NCBI RefSeq assembly: GCF_019175385.1
Contig: NC_083339.1
Coordinates: 28,177,637 to 28,241,636, forward strand
Reading direction: 5' to 3'
Length of the DNA: 64,000 bases
From: Lycium barbarum
Taxonomy: Eukaryota > Streptophyta > Magnoliopsida > Solanales > Solanaceae
Part shown: positions 21,749 to 33,185 of the stretch, piece by piece
Layout: every line of letters begins with the position of its first letter
How positions within the stretch are numbered: position 1 is the stretch's first letter
Translations under genes and position numbers: made by a program
The notes under the pieces: model-generated
Seen by the model: only the letters and a program-made list of their open reading frames with translations
Databases searched by the model: none
What the model was told of the DNA's origin: nothing

Positions 21749-22113
21749 TTTATTGCTTTATTATATGCCCCATGTCGACTTCATCATCTTTGTTATTCCT
21801 TCGGGAAAGATATTTTTATTATTATTTATTAACTAATGATGATTTTAGGGGCAATGGTTCATCTTCACAAATGGCACTTGCATGTTTCAAACGATTAGGA
21901 AAGTCTTAGCTCAAAAAGGCCTTGGGAACATGAGTAGTATAAATAGTTGCAAATTACATGATTGCTTACTGCTTCACATGTTTACTTGTTATGAGTGTTA
22001 TCATATATTAAAGCTTGAGTATAATTGGTCGAATGATCTAAAATACATACCCAAATGAAAACCATGAGACTTAAAACTTACCCGAATTTATCTCCACTAA
22101 AGGTTGACTTGCA
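21749..22113 (+). other. Spacer between ORF1 and the gag-like ORF
   Basis: About 365 bases, T-rich at first, with no open frame and no motif that I recognise. Confidence 0.6.
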
Positions 22114-23331
22114 ATGGCAAATCAAGGAGAGCAGGAAGCGCGAACTTTAGGAGAGACAATTGAGATGCTGCGGGACAAGGTGCTACAAATGGAAACGCAT
22201 CTCCAGGAAATAGGAAAAAAATTGAGAAGGCAGACCGGTTGCTGGATATGGTTGGGAATCCCCCAGAAGGTATACCCCAAGAGCAATACTATGGGAATTT
22301 CCCAGAAGATGTGAGAGAATTGGTGCTGAATTATATACCCTTAGAGAGAAGGCATGTGACGCCTAGAAAAGGTACTGTAGAAAAAGTGAATGAAGACCAA
22401 GGAGCTAGGTTAAACCCGTGGGTGATGGAATCTGACCCACAAGAAGAGTCGGAGCCTCAACAGGAAGCCTCCAAACGCATTGAGGAGGAAGAGCCAAAAG
22501 AGGAAAAAGAAGAGACTCAAGATATGGAGGAAGAAAAATTGGAGCCTATCGACATAGAGGTCGAGGAAGAAGGGGAACCATTTGAGATATTTCCTGAATT
22601 TCAAGAAGCAGAGAACGATGTGAATGATGAATCTGACTATTATGCCCCAACCAACGAGGGATCTGACATCTATGCACCCTCCTCCGTGCTAGTACCTACG
22701 GTCTCTACTATGGCGTCAGAGAATTTTGGGAGAGAAGATTGTCCCGAACTTGCTTGGTGGGGCATAGCCTTCAAAGCCTATTCTTCCCCATTCAGAGTAG
22801 CCCCTCAACCCGTCACCTGTAAGAAGGTATTTGAAAGGATGATCGCCACGGGAGTATCTTGCACCACTAGGGCTAGATTTCCACCACCGGAGTTGGTGTA
22901 TGCCTACAAACGGTGCCCATTTCACCGCGATTAGGTGGGTCATACCTTGAACTAGTGCCTGGGATTAAGAAAGAGAATTTACAGCTTGATCGATAATAGG
23001 ATCATCGGGACTTTGTGGGGATCACAGATCCTACTAGTCTATGACCCTATTATCCCTGGAGAAAGGGTCACCGCTGAAACCTAAATTTGGCAATATGATT
23101 TCACGGTATTCGAAGAATCGTGCGCCCGCATCTTCTCAACTCTGGCTACTTTAAGGAAGATCAGACCCGTGGATCCTGTCCATGAGCCAGTGCCATTAGG
23201 GCCCAACAGGAATTTTTTTTTCTTGTGCCATACTGGAGCTATGGGACATGACATAGAAGAATGTTACGCGTTCAAGCTCGAGCATAAGATTAGTACGGGA
23301 GAGATTTTGTTCATCCTCCTGCCACAACACT
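22114..23331 (+). pseudogene. Acidic gag-like ORF with two zinc-knuckle-like motifs
   Basis: It opens with a helical stretch (LGETIEMLRDKVLQMETHL), shifts frame near 22235, then has a long Glu-rich segment (EEEEPKEEKEETQDMEEEK) and a C-terminal part. A first CPFHRD-stop-VGHTLN...C motif surrounds the TAG at 22932-22934. A second, LCHTGAMGHDIEEC, lies near 23225-23270. Both follow the C-x2-H-x5-GH-x4-C spacing of Tat gag knuckles, like the one in the main gag at about 36380. The Glu-rich N-terminal part is not standard gag. It may be a duplicated or rearranged gag piece. Three or more stops make it non-coding today. Confidence 0.5.
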
Positions 23332-23340
23332 AAGAAGAAA

Positions 23341-24050
23341 GGAAAGATGAGAGAGCATGTTCGTAAGGATAGCAACTCGCAAAGTTATATTTTTTTGGTA
23401 AATATTAGGTGTCCCCCACTTTGCATACAAAAATTTAGCCCTTCCCCCATAAATGTTGTAAGGAACTGCGCCGACCTGACGTCCGTATGGAGGGATATGC
23501 GGGACGCCCTAGTCGGGCCTGGTCGGGGGATGTCTTTAGTTAGGGTTAGCCCAAAGGATATTTAGAGAAAATTCATATCCTTCTTTTGTAAACGAACTAC
23601 GATGTGGCCTAATTTCCCCTAGGGGGATACATAAGCATGCTACGTAAGACTCGGCCCCTAAATAATATATATTATAATTCCTCCCTCCCCCTCCCCCCCA
23701 TTTGTTTAATTTTTGTAACAGGAAAAGGGTTTGCCAAAGTAAGTCAGCCTCAAAGCCCATTGGACCAAGATCCACCCAGATCCATAAAAGGCCCATAAAC
23801 GACCGAACCTTTAGAACAAAGGATCAAAATATATTCAAGCTTTAATATATGACTTTATGTGCTACGTGCGCTTTAAATACCAATATGTGATATCTTGCTT
23901 TTATATTTATATCCAAGAAACTAACTTTATCTACCACTGAGTTATTCTTATCTTATAGAACGAGGCCGATTAGTGTAGTACCGAAAGCTAGCATACTTCA
24001 TGAGATCTAAAGCGCCGTTAGCATCTCTCTCAAATAAAGAAAAAGAGAAA
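23341..24050 (+). other. Non-coding stretch before gag, intron-like
   Basis: No supported ORF. It has a polypyrimidine patch at about 23683-23701, a TTTTTGTAACAG|G at about 23713-23722 and a TATCTTATAG at about 23950-23960, each of which could be an acceptor site. Ogre RNAs are known to be spliced, but in most descriptions the intron lies between protease and RT, so this is a tentative call. Confidence 0.3.
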
Positions 24051-25478
24051 ATGATTGATATACCTGATAATGGTGGAAATGAGCTCATTCTCTGCGAGGG
24101 AGATAAGCAAGACCCACAGAAAGTATCATCTCAAGAAGATGTGATCGCGACATAACAGACTGCCATCACGGCCCTCGAAGAAAAGGTGGCTAGGAATGAG
24201 GCAATCAATGCCGACAAGGGTACCTCAACTGGAGAAAGAAGGCTTCCTCCTCCCTTTCCTTCACTAAGCACTCCAATGCCTGACCACTTCCCCATTTACC
24301 CACTAGGAGCCATCCCACCTATATTAAATCCAACTGACCCAAATCACGTTGGTACTTCTTACCGTACTCCACCAACAAAATACACCCAAATCCCAGGGAC
24401 CACTCACTCAGTCCCTTCTTACCAAATTCCCCAGCCGGTATTCATCAACCTGGCAAACCAAGTACATGTTCTGGCCCCACCAACTGGGTAAACCACCACT
24501 GCGCCACTCAACTATCTCACTCACTAAGTATCGTTTTTCACTCCTAACATCCCAAATGAATCCTCCCCAAGGAATAAAGAGCTAGACCATTATGAGAAAA
24601 TGAAGAAGGCCTGGAGGGCCGAACAGGATAAACGTGAGAGAGATATGGAAAAGAAGATGGAGGAGTTACTAGAAAGATCCAACAGGTTCGCAAGAAAGGC
24701 TATGTGTCTAAGATATGATGACCTATGCATGCATCTAGATTTGGACCTACCAGAAGGATTCAAAATCCCAAAATTCGAAATGTTTAATGGGACAGGGGAT
24801 CCTAAGGCGCTCATCCGCTCCTACTGTGACCAATTGGTCGGGGTTATGAAAAATGAACCTCTGATTATGCAACTATTCATTCGTAGTCTAACTAGCGAAG
24901 CCGCTGAGTGGTTCACAATTCAAGACATGCACTAATGGATCACTTGGGAAGACATGGCAGAATCCTTCATGAAGAGATTTCGCTTTAATGTTGAAATGGT
25001 ATTCGACCGCTATTACCTTGAAAAGGTCAAACAGAAGTCAACAGAGAACTATCGAGAGTTCGCTAGTAGGTGAAGGGCCGAAGCAGCCTGTATGCAGCCA
25101 CCGATGTGTGAGGGAGAGCTAGTCTCAGTGTTCATTAGGTCCCAGGAGCCTGATTTCTATGACATAATATTGTCTATGGCGGGGAGGCCATATGCTGAGT
25201 TGGTCAAAATGGGAGAGGCCATAGAAGATGGTCTCAAATCTAGGAAAAATACTCAGTGTCTTCAACAAAGCATCTAGATAGGCCACGTGGGAATCTTCCT
25301 CAAGAAGAAAGAGGACATGGCAAGCATATCCCACATTCCAAACCTAAGCCCAAAAGCACCACAATCCTCTCACATAACACCGCCTCCCAGAAATTACTCC
25401 ACGACACATGTATATTACGCACAACCAAGCTTCACCACCACTATACTAGCCTACATGGCTTCTCCTAGTGTCTGTATG
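24051..25478 (+). pseudogene. Ogre gag, first part, split by a Tekay insertion
   Basis: The N-terminal section is Pro-rich (PPPFPSLSTPMPDHFPIYP). A coiled-coil (EKMKKAWRAEQDKRERD) leads into the Ty3-type capsid: DLPEGFKIPKFEMFNGTGDP, LFIRSLTSEAAEWF, and, after a stop at about 24935, WEDMAESFMKRFRFN and YREFASR. Further stops lie at about 24151, 24489, 25073 and 25275. The reading continues in the 36077-36470 part beyond the inserted Tekay element, between flanking GTATG copies. The capsid protein forms the virus-like particle. Confidence 0.85.
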
Positions 25479-28360
25479 TGTTATATCCCGTATTTTGCAC
25501 GTTCGGATAAGTTGGGGTAATCAAGACAAGTAAAGGATAAGGCTACAATTTTATCTTGTATAATATATAAGTTGTTCATGAAAATATTGACGTTGAAATA
25601 TTGAGGAAGGCTAAGGGAAAAATTAGAAGTTTGGGGAATAAGTTTCATAAATTGCAAATTGTCATGAAATAAAAGTGGGCTTGGAATAAAAGAAGAAGAA
25701 GAGATTTTTGGGCTTGGAATTGGCCAAAGGGGTGGCCGGCCATATGGCAAAATGGCCCAAGGCCCATAAAATTTTAATTCAAGAAATAAATAAAGAGATG
25801 GTCCATGTATTAATTCATCTTGGCCCATAGAATGTTCAAGAAAATAGAAGAAGAAAAAGAAGACAACAATATTAAAGGCCATTCGGCCATGGAGGATTGG
25901 GCAAGAACCTTGAAAAAACAAAATTGTTCAAAAATTATTTCCTACTAATTGGAAGGTCCTTAGAAAGATGAAGTGGTTATTGGAGCAAGAAAAATATATA
26001 TTCATGCAATTTGTAGATTCTAGCCAAGTGGAGAAGCTAGGAAGAAAAGGTAAGATTAAATCTTTTTTTTATGTTATGAAGGGTTTGTTTATGTTGTAGT
26101 ATGTATAAATGGATAGAAATCATGAAACTATGGAAGTTTGTATGGTGGTTGTATGTATATACATGTGGATGTGTGTGTGAAGGTGGGATGTTAGTTGATG
26201 TGGTTATGTATTTTGTGATGGAAATGAGAATTTGATAACTTAAATTGATGTTGGAATTGTTATGGGCTGATTTGGAAGCCAATATGATGTTGGTGTCGTT
26301 TCTTTAATTGTGAGAACAATGTTGTTAGAATGTGTGTTGTTGGGATAGTTCATGGATTTGGAAGCAAGAAATGCATTAAAATTGTTCCTAGGGAAGTTGG
26401 GGAGCTTTCGGGTGAAGTATGGTTTTGGTGGAAATGTTGGAATATTGTGTAGATTGTTTAAAATATTCTTGAATCATGTTTGAACGATTTTGAATTAGTA
26501 AATGAATATGTAAGCATTGATATTGATTTGAATGTACATAGTTGGATTGAAAGTTGATGTACTATGTAGAAAAGAAGATTACTAATGTTAGAATGCATTT
26601 TGAATGGATGGTTGATGTTGTTAGTATGGTCCTTGGTATTGTTGTTGATGTTTTGGCCGAGTTAAATTCTCGGGGACGTTGAATTAATAGGGGAGATGCT
26701 GCCCAAATTTCTTTAGACAAGTAATACTTAAGATTGAATACCTGAATGCTTATGGTTAATGTTTGGTATTGGTGACCAATTGTAGATTTTGGAAAGTTCA
26801 GAACTTGAGTGTGGAGTAGCTTAAGAGGTGAATAAGGTATGTAAAGCTCTACCTTTCTTTCTTTTGGCATGTCCTAGTCATAATAGGCTATGATACGAGT
26901 CTTGGGGAAAACTCCATTCTTAGAAATCCGAGCATAATTATGACCTTTATTTATTTCAGTGTAATTGAATTATGAACCCTATGCTTTGATGAAAAATAGC
27001 CGAAACACTTTTTACTTCTAAAAGAGTCTTGCGCCATAAAACGTCCGTAACTTTTACAAATAGAATTGGATCACCTTGAAATGTTCGTAGATGACTTCAT
27101 AAGGCCTAATGTTCGTAATTTATGTACGCCACCTCGACTTGACCCGAGGTGGGCCCAAAATTTCCGAAACCTTCTTGTATTGTTCTATTTGACCTATTTC
27201 CGTACGATAATTAAAAGAAACCTTTGGTTATTGTTCCGACTACGATAGTTGTTTTAACTATTCCACTGAATCCTATGATATATTTTGATATGTGCAAATG
27301 ATCTCAGAAGTTTTTCTTTGACATGATCCGTCGTAACATCCGAAAGGTACGTACTATGAAGATCGTCTGATTTCTTTTCTAAATGACCTATCGTTCGGAC
27401 TATTCTATCGAGTCTTTCTAAATATTTTATGATGCATATAGTTTCTCACTACTCTACTCGTGGATGCCTCAATACTTCCTTCACTGAGCCCGGGCCAGGA
27501 TATGTTATCACGCGTATTCCATTGCATTGTTCGCCGTGCCTCGATGTGAGGGGGAAGGTATACATGTACATGGGTTGTGGAGTATGCTGTGCCATGTACA
27601 CATATATTCTGATATTTGATGATATGATATGATATGACCATCTGATATGTTATGATATGATATGATGTGTTACAGAGCTATTCCCTACTCTGGAGTATGC
27701 TGTGTTGTGGCGCGAGTGACGGGGTGGAGACCACGTTCTGTTCACCGAGTCCCATAATGGGGCCGGATATGGCATATGTTTGACATGCATTATCTATATT
27801 TTTATGAGTAAGCATTTTGATATTCTGGTTATTGCATTCATTTCTGCACTTCCTGTTCTGGTTATGATTCTGTTTATTATACTTCATGTTTTACATACTC
27901 AGTACCTATTCCGTACTGACCCCCTTTCTTCGGGGGATGCGTTTCATGCCGCGCAGGTACACCCAGGTGATGTGAAGTTATTATAGAGGATGTTCCAGCA
28001 GAGTTGGCAAGCTCCGTTTGCTCCTGGAGTGCTGTCGGGTTAGAGTTTGTGTGTATGCTTTCTCCGGATCGATGTTAGAGACTTTGCAGACAGAGTCGTG
28101 GGTATAGTATGTCAGTTTTGTAAGCGGCTTCATCAGCCGATATGTCATTCTGTATTATGTGTTAAATTCTATATAATCACAGATTCTGTTTGATTTGGAA
28201 AGCATCGAAAAAGAATATTTTGAGAGTTTATTATGTAATTTACCTTTATTTTTTTTAAAAGTCTAATAAGATTATGTGTGCCCTAAAGGTCTGTGGGTTC
28301 GCTCGGCTCCGGATGTGGGGTCGGGTGCCCATTACACCCTAGTGGAGTTAGGGTGTGACA
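25479..28360 (+). repeat. 5' LTR of Tekay B
   Basis: TG...CA ends, 2882 bp. It contains GATAT-type simple repeats near 27610-27670. ORFs on the minus strand (for example about 25481-25921) recur in the other LTR only because the DNA is nearly identical. Confidence 0.95.
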
Positions 28361-28363
28361 AAG

Positions 28364-28375
28364 TGGTATCAGAGC
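28364..28375 (+). other. Primer-binding site of Tekay B
   Basis: TGGTATCAGAGC, complementary to plant initiator tRNA-Met, three bases after the LTR. Confidence 0.92.
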
Positions 28376-29230
28376 AGGTCTGTCCTAGGGGTCGTCTGCA
28401 AAGTCGTGTCCGGTAGAGTCCTGTTTATGGTGTGAAGCGCGCCACATTTATAAGCAGGAGGCTACGGGGCATCTAGGGATTCTTGATCTCTTTGCTGTCT
28501 TAGATCGTGCGATAGAGCTAAGTCATAGGAAAATGAAATTCCTCATATAAGCTTTACATACGACGGGAGAAGGTAAGGGATGACATGGAAAGTCATAAAG
28601 GTAAGTTTTGATTTACTTGTTCTGTTATCTGAAATTGGAAGTTTTGGATGGCTGGAATGTGTTATATAGCTGTATGCTCTGTAAGGTATTGTTGATATTT
28701 GTAGCGTACAGATTCTGAATAGTAAGGATGGTAAAGGAGACTCGGTCAAATTTTTCAAAATGTGGTCATTCAACTAGGTATACCTAACAGGAAGAAGCAT
28801 GGAAAGGAAACATCATGAAGCTACAGATTTGGGCACGACGTGAAGAACGATTGTAAGAAAGATGATTAACAGTCCGAAGGGTTAAAAGGGATAACATTTG
28901 AGGTTAGTAAGAACAAGGTCTGTTGGATGATCTAGAGAAAGTTAACAATCAGTTTTGCTGTAGATTATTATGTACGGATGGCGAGAGGAAATCTGTACAT
29001 ACGGATACCTGAGTACTTATAAGTAATGGCGACGAAGGCATGTTCCCCACCATCGGGAATCTGGAAGCCCAGGACAGGCAATAATCATACACATAAGTGA
29101 AAAGTGAACAGTGGGAATTGAAAGGGGTAAAATAGTAAATGTACAAAGAAGGACGTATTACGAAAATGCCTCGGAACTTGTAAGACCTCGACTGGCCTCA
29201 AACCATGTAATAAATGCCATATGAGAAAGC

Positions 29231-29347
29231 GAACGCGATTATATTAGTATTAAGGCACCGGATTCCACCAAAGTTTCGAGGTTAAGCGTGCTAAAGTGGG
29301 AGCAATTTTAGGATGGGTGACCCCCTAGGAAGTATGCAAGAAATCCC
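29231..29347 (+). ncRNA. 5S rRNA-like sequence inside Tekay B
   Basis: About 117 bases align end to end with plant 5S rRNA as remembered: a start like ...ACGCGATTATATTAGTATTA, GCACCGGATTCCA, the box-A-like GTTAAGCGTGCT at 29281-29292, and the box-C-like AGGATGGGTGACC at 29310-29322, then GGAAGTATGCAAGAAATCCC. Many substitutions elsewhere and a changed 3' end make a working 5S gene unlikely. The internal pol III promoter blocks are the best-kept part. 5S-derived sequences are known in Cassandra LTRs and SINE3 elements; this one lies in a gypsy internal region. Confidence 0.8.
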
Positions 29348-30912
29348 AAAGATTTAGCCACAAGAGACAAATGAAAAGCTAGGATAGTCTGAGTGAAATT
29401 AGAGTATACGGGATGGTTGGAGACCATAAAAGGCCACACAGCACGCGATAGGCTAGACTAGAGGAGAGACAGAAAGTACGCCACAACTTGGAATTAGGAT
29501 AGGCTTGAATGACGTTTGGAAGTATTTTGTGGGCTAGTTGATAATAATTATATGTATATATGTGAAAGCGTACGATATTTCATCTGTGATTGTATCAGTG
29601 GACACATGTGTCCAACTACCGGTGCTGCGATATGGAAGACCCCAAATTGAATAAGGATACCGAACTCCAAGTAACAACAAAGGTAAATGGTACGAGTGCT
29701 ACGAGATGAGCTGCTATTATTTTACCACAGGTTAAGATTGGAAATTTTAATGCAACAATATTTGGAAAGGAAAAGTGTGAGTAAGTGGAAGGCAAGGAGA
29801 TCAGATGTCGGGAAAAGATGAGAGTTAAGAGAACCTTAGTGAGTGAAAACCTCGAGAGAAATCACTGGTAAAGTACGAGACTATTTGGATAAGAATTTAA
29901 AGATAGGCACGTGAAAAGGGCGAAGTGTGGTAATATGGAACAACAGAGAAGTGTGTGAGGTTTAAAACCAATTTCAATAAGTGGGTCTAAAAGAACAGTG
30001 ACCATGACAAGGAATGTGAAGTAAGAAAAGGAATGATAAAGCTTTGCGACAATGTTAGCAGATTTAGACTCCCGAAAGGTATATAAGCAATAAATGTGCA
30101 GTTGCATTAATATGACTACCTCGGAAATGGAAGTGTTTTCCTGAAAGGGTAAGTTAGAAATGAAGCGGATTCAGAGTAAAAATTTCGCGAATTTTAAAGC
30201 CGATGCCACAAGTGGCAAAAGGAAAAAAAGTGTTCGAGGAGGAAGAAAACTAAAGAAAGTCAAGGATGAAAATAGAAAAAGGTATACTAATGGGTTGATT
30301 GAAGGAAGAATGGAATGTGTGAGAGCAGAATAATTAAAATCCTCTAGCCATAGAAGTAAGGGAGGTGCCTTAACAATTAGCAAAAGAGACCCGATTACGC
30401 ACCAAGGAAAGAATAAGGATAATGGGTCGACATCGTTGATTGGGAAATTAGTGGTATGGAATGAGAATTCATGTGAGGTTTGAGAGATTCGGTCTTGAAG
30501 GAATTAGGATAAAAATTTAAAGAATGTGTATGGAAGACCGCTCGGTCATAGTGTCATAAGTATGGTTAGAGGCTCAATGAGCAAGGATAGAGAGAGTACA
30601 AATCGTAAGGATTTGTATTAAGAGCAAAAGTAGCAGGATGCTCAAGACAACATGGATGCACAACTGTGGCACCAATGCATAGTTAAGAACACTTATGAAT
30701 ATGTGAATTAGATGGGTGAAAGGATTAATAGTAGGTGAAAAAGGACGGAAATATGGACAGAATGACGATATAGACAGGAATTAAAAGGAAAAAAATTTAA
30801 GATAAGGAGTTTTGATATGTTATGTACGGAATTGGAAACAAGGACAAGGAATGAGGTAATTATCGTAGCCGAAGGTACTCGAGGACTGTTGACACACAAG
30901 GAGCCCCTTAAA

Positions 30913-30926
30913 GGGGGGGGGGGGGG
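30913..30926 (+). repeat. G homopolymer, 14 bases
   Basis: Preceded by CCTTAAA and followed by TGGAGAACG, superficially like a polypurine tract. Confidence 0.93.
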
Positions 30927-32149
30927 TGGAGAACGTATTATATTAGACTTAGAACAGAATCACAATATCTTCAAGCGTTAAGAAAGGAAATCTATTAGCT
31001 CGAGGCCGGAGCTTAAATGTATCGGCGTACCAAGAGAATACATGAAAGGAGTAGAAATGAATTAATAATGAGTGTGCTGAGAGGCCGACATAAAGGGAAA
31101 GAATAAAAGATACCTTAAGGGAATGCTTCTTGCCAACATGAATTATGACATGTTTATGTCATGATTTGAATCCCTCCTATCGGGAAAACTGGCGTCGTAC
31201 CTAAGTACGCAGTAATATGTTTTAAAGAATAGTAAAGAAAGCAAGAAAATGGCTACGAGCTAAGTTCCTAAAGAATAATGGAGAGAATTATAAGACTCAA
31301 AGGATATTTCGGATAATAACGATTATTGTAATAGGGATACCAGCACTGGGTAGTTTGGAAATTTTTGAAAGAAAGAAAAGACATAATGCCTATGAATGAA
31401 ATAAAAGGGTTCGTTAGATACTAGAAAATAGTTCGTGGACCATTAATTATATGAAACATGAGAAGATACGCCATGAAATTATACGGATCATCGGTGTGAA
31501 GTGGTGTTCGATCATATTTGTAAGGAATCCGCACTGGAGGGCCAACAAGGAATAACGATGGACGGAACGGGATGTGTAAAACAGAATAAACCAGGAGATG
31601 GAAAGAATATGTCTGAGATCGAATATCTTCTATACAAATATGCAAGAATGGTTATGCAACTTATGAATATTTGTACGTTAAGCAAGCTAAGTGAGTGAGT
31701 ACCTGATAAGGAGAAGTAAGGATTCAATAATAACAATATAGTTATGATATTTTGGATACGATATAGAAAAATGCGGAGACGGTTTAAACCAAGTTACCAA
31801 GATAGAGTCGGTACTAAGGGCAAGTAGAAATTAATCAGGGTTGAATCAAAGACCCCTCCCGATACTGATTGTAAGATAATTGAGAGAAGTCAAGGAAAAG
31901 CGTAGAGATTGGTGAAGTGTCGCGAAGGTATTTCTTGAGCTAACGTGCGTATTTTCATATGCCCTCATAAAGATTGTGACCTAATGAGGGACGGAAAGTT
32001 AAGAGCAAACCGCGGAGAAAGTGCAATAGAAGAATTTGAATTAAAGGCAAAAGAGTGACACGAGGTAATATGTCTAAGGTATGACAAGTCATATTAAGGA
32101 AATTATGGAATGATTTAAGCAGGACGATCAGGACTAGGTAAAGTTATAC

Positions 32150-32970
32150 CTCAAGGAAGTAGTGAGATTTCACAAGGTTTTCACATCTATTATATCGGAC
32201 AGAGGGCATAGTGTTTAGTAATTTCTGGAAATCTTTTCGGAAGAAATTGAGGACACAAATAAGTCTTACCACAGCATTAGCTTTTGCTTGATGAACAGGC
32301 TAAGCGTGTTATCCAGACGCTAGAAGATAAGTTGTGAGCCCGTGTCATTGCTTTCAGAGGCAGCAAGAATGGACACTTGCCATTTGTTGAGTTTACTGGT
32401 AATAATAGCCGCCGTTCTAACATTCAGAAGACACCGTATAAGGCTCTGTATGGCAAGAGGTGTGCGCCATCACTTGGCTGGTTTAATAGTGACAAGGCTA
32501 AGTTACTGGGCACGGATATAATTCAACGGACAGTTGATAAGCTGAAACTCATTCAGGAACGACTATTAGAAACTCGGAGTCGACAGAAACCATACGTAGA
32601 CGACCGACGTCGACATTTAGAGTCCAAGTCGGTGATTGGGTACTTCCAAAGGTGTCACATATGAAGGGCGTTATGAGATTCGGCGGAAAAAGAAAGCTCA
32701 GCCGAGATATATGGGACCTTATCAAATTGTTCGTAAGGTAGGCAATATTGCCTATGAATTAGACCTACCATCTAACTTAAAGGCGGTACATCCAGTGCTC
32801 CACGTATTAATGCTTTGCAAATGCATTAGTGACCTTTCTAGAATATTTCCCGCGGAAGACATCCGGGTGACAAAGAAATTGTCCTACGAGGTACAACCAA
32901 TAACCATGCCGGATCGTCAGGTGAGGATATTGTGTAACAAAGATGTGGCATCCGTTAAAGTATTATGATA
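32150..32970 (+). pseudogene. Tekay B integrase, C-terminal half, broken
   Basis: ISDRG (the second catalytic Asp region) is visible at about 32190-32207. The following EQAKRVIQTLED region has Lys where DDE integrases have the catalytic Glu. Next come a PYKALYGKRC...P segment, and RYMGPYQIVRKVGNIAYELDLP with the conserved GPY/F block, ending VHPVLHVLMLCKC. A frameshift near 32640-32690 splits this, and the chromodomain-like tail after 32968 is degenerate. The role would be DNA insertion. Confidence 0.8.
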
Positions 32971-33170
32971 TAACAATAATAGGAAGGAATTGAAGAGGAG
33001 ACGAAGAAGAAATAACCCACCTATTTCCTATACCCACAGGTACTCAAAACTTTCTTATTTGGCTGTGTTGGTGAATGAATGAATTGTATGTGATAACCAT
33101 AAAAAGAAACTCCCCCAAAATGCTCATAAGTCCCGATAAGGCTAGTTTAACATTTGAGGACGAATGTTTT

Positions 33171-33185
33171 AAAGGGGGGGGAGGA
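33171..33185 (+). other. Polypurine tract of Tekay B
   Basis: AAAGGGGGGGGAGGA immediately before the 3' LTR TG, in the standard GAGGACGAATG context of Tekay elements. Confidence 0.9.

Larger units (their letters stand above)
28376..32150 (+). other. Tekay B internal region without recognisable gag or RT
   Basis: A purine-rich 3.8-kb stretch. The first bases keep the usual leader-like sequence after the PBS, but I find no gag, protease, RT or RNase H motif in any frame. It holds the 5S-like sequence at 29231-29347 and a 14-base G run at 30913-30926. It could be extremely diverged coding DNA or replaced non-coding DNA as in a large retrotransposon derivative. Confidence 0.55.

Noticed and set aside
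25481..25921. 146-codon minus-strand ORF, repeated at 33263-33628
   Set aside because: It repeats only because the two Tekay LTRs are near-identical; no known domain, low-complexity Phe run.
30900..30940. Second polypurine tract and nested LTR start in Tekay B
   Set aside because: CCTTAAAG plus a G run looks like a polypurine tract, but no LTR-like start follows and no matching second LTR exists.
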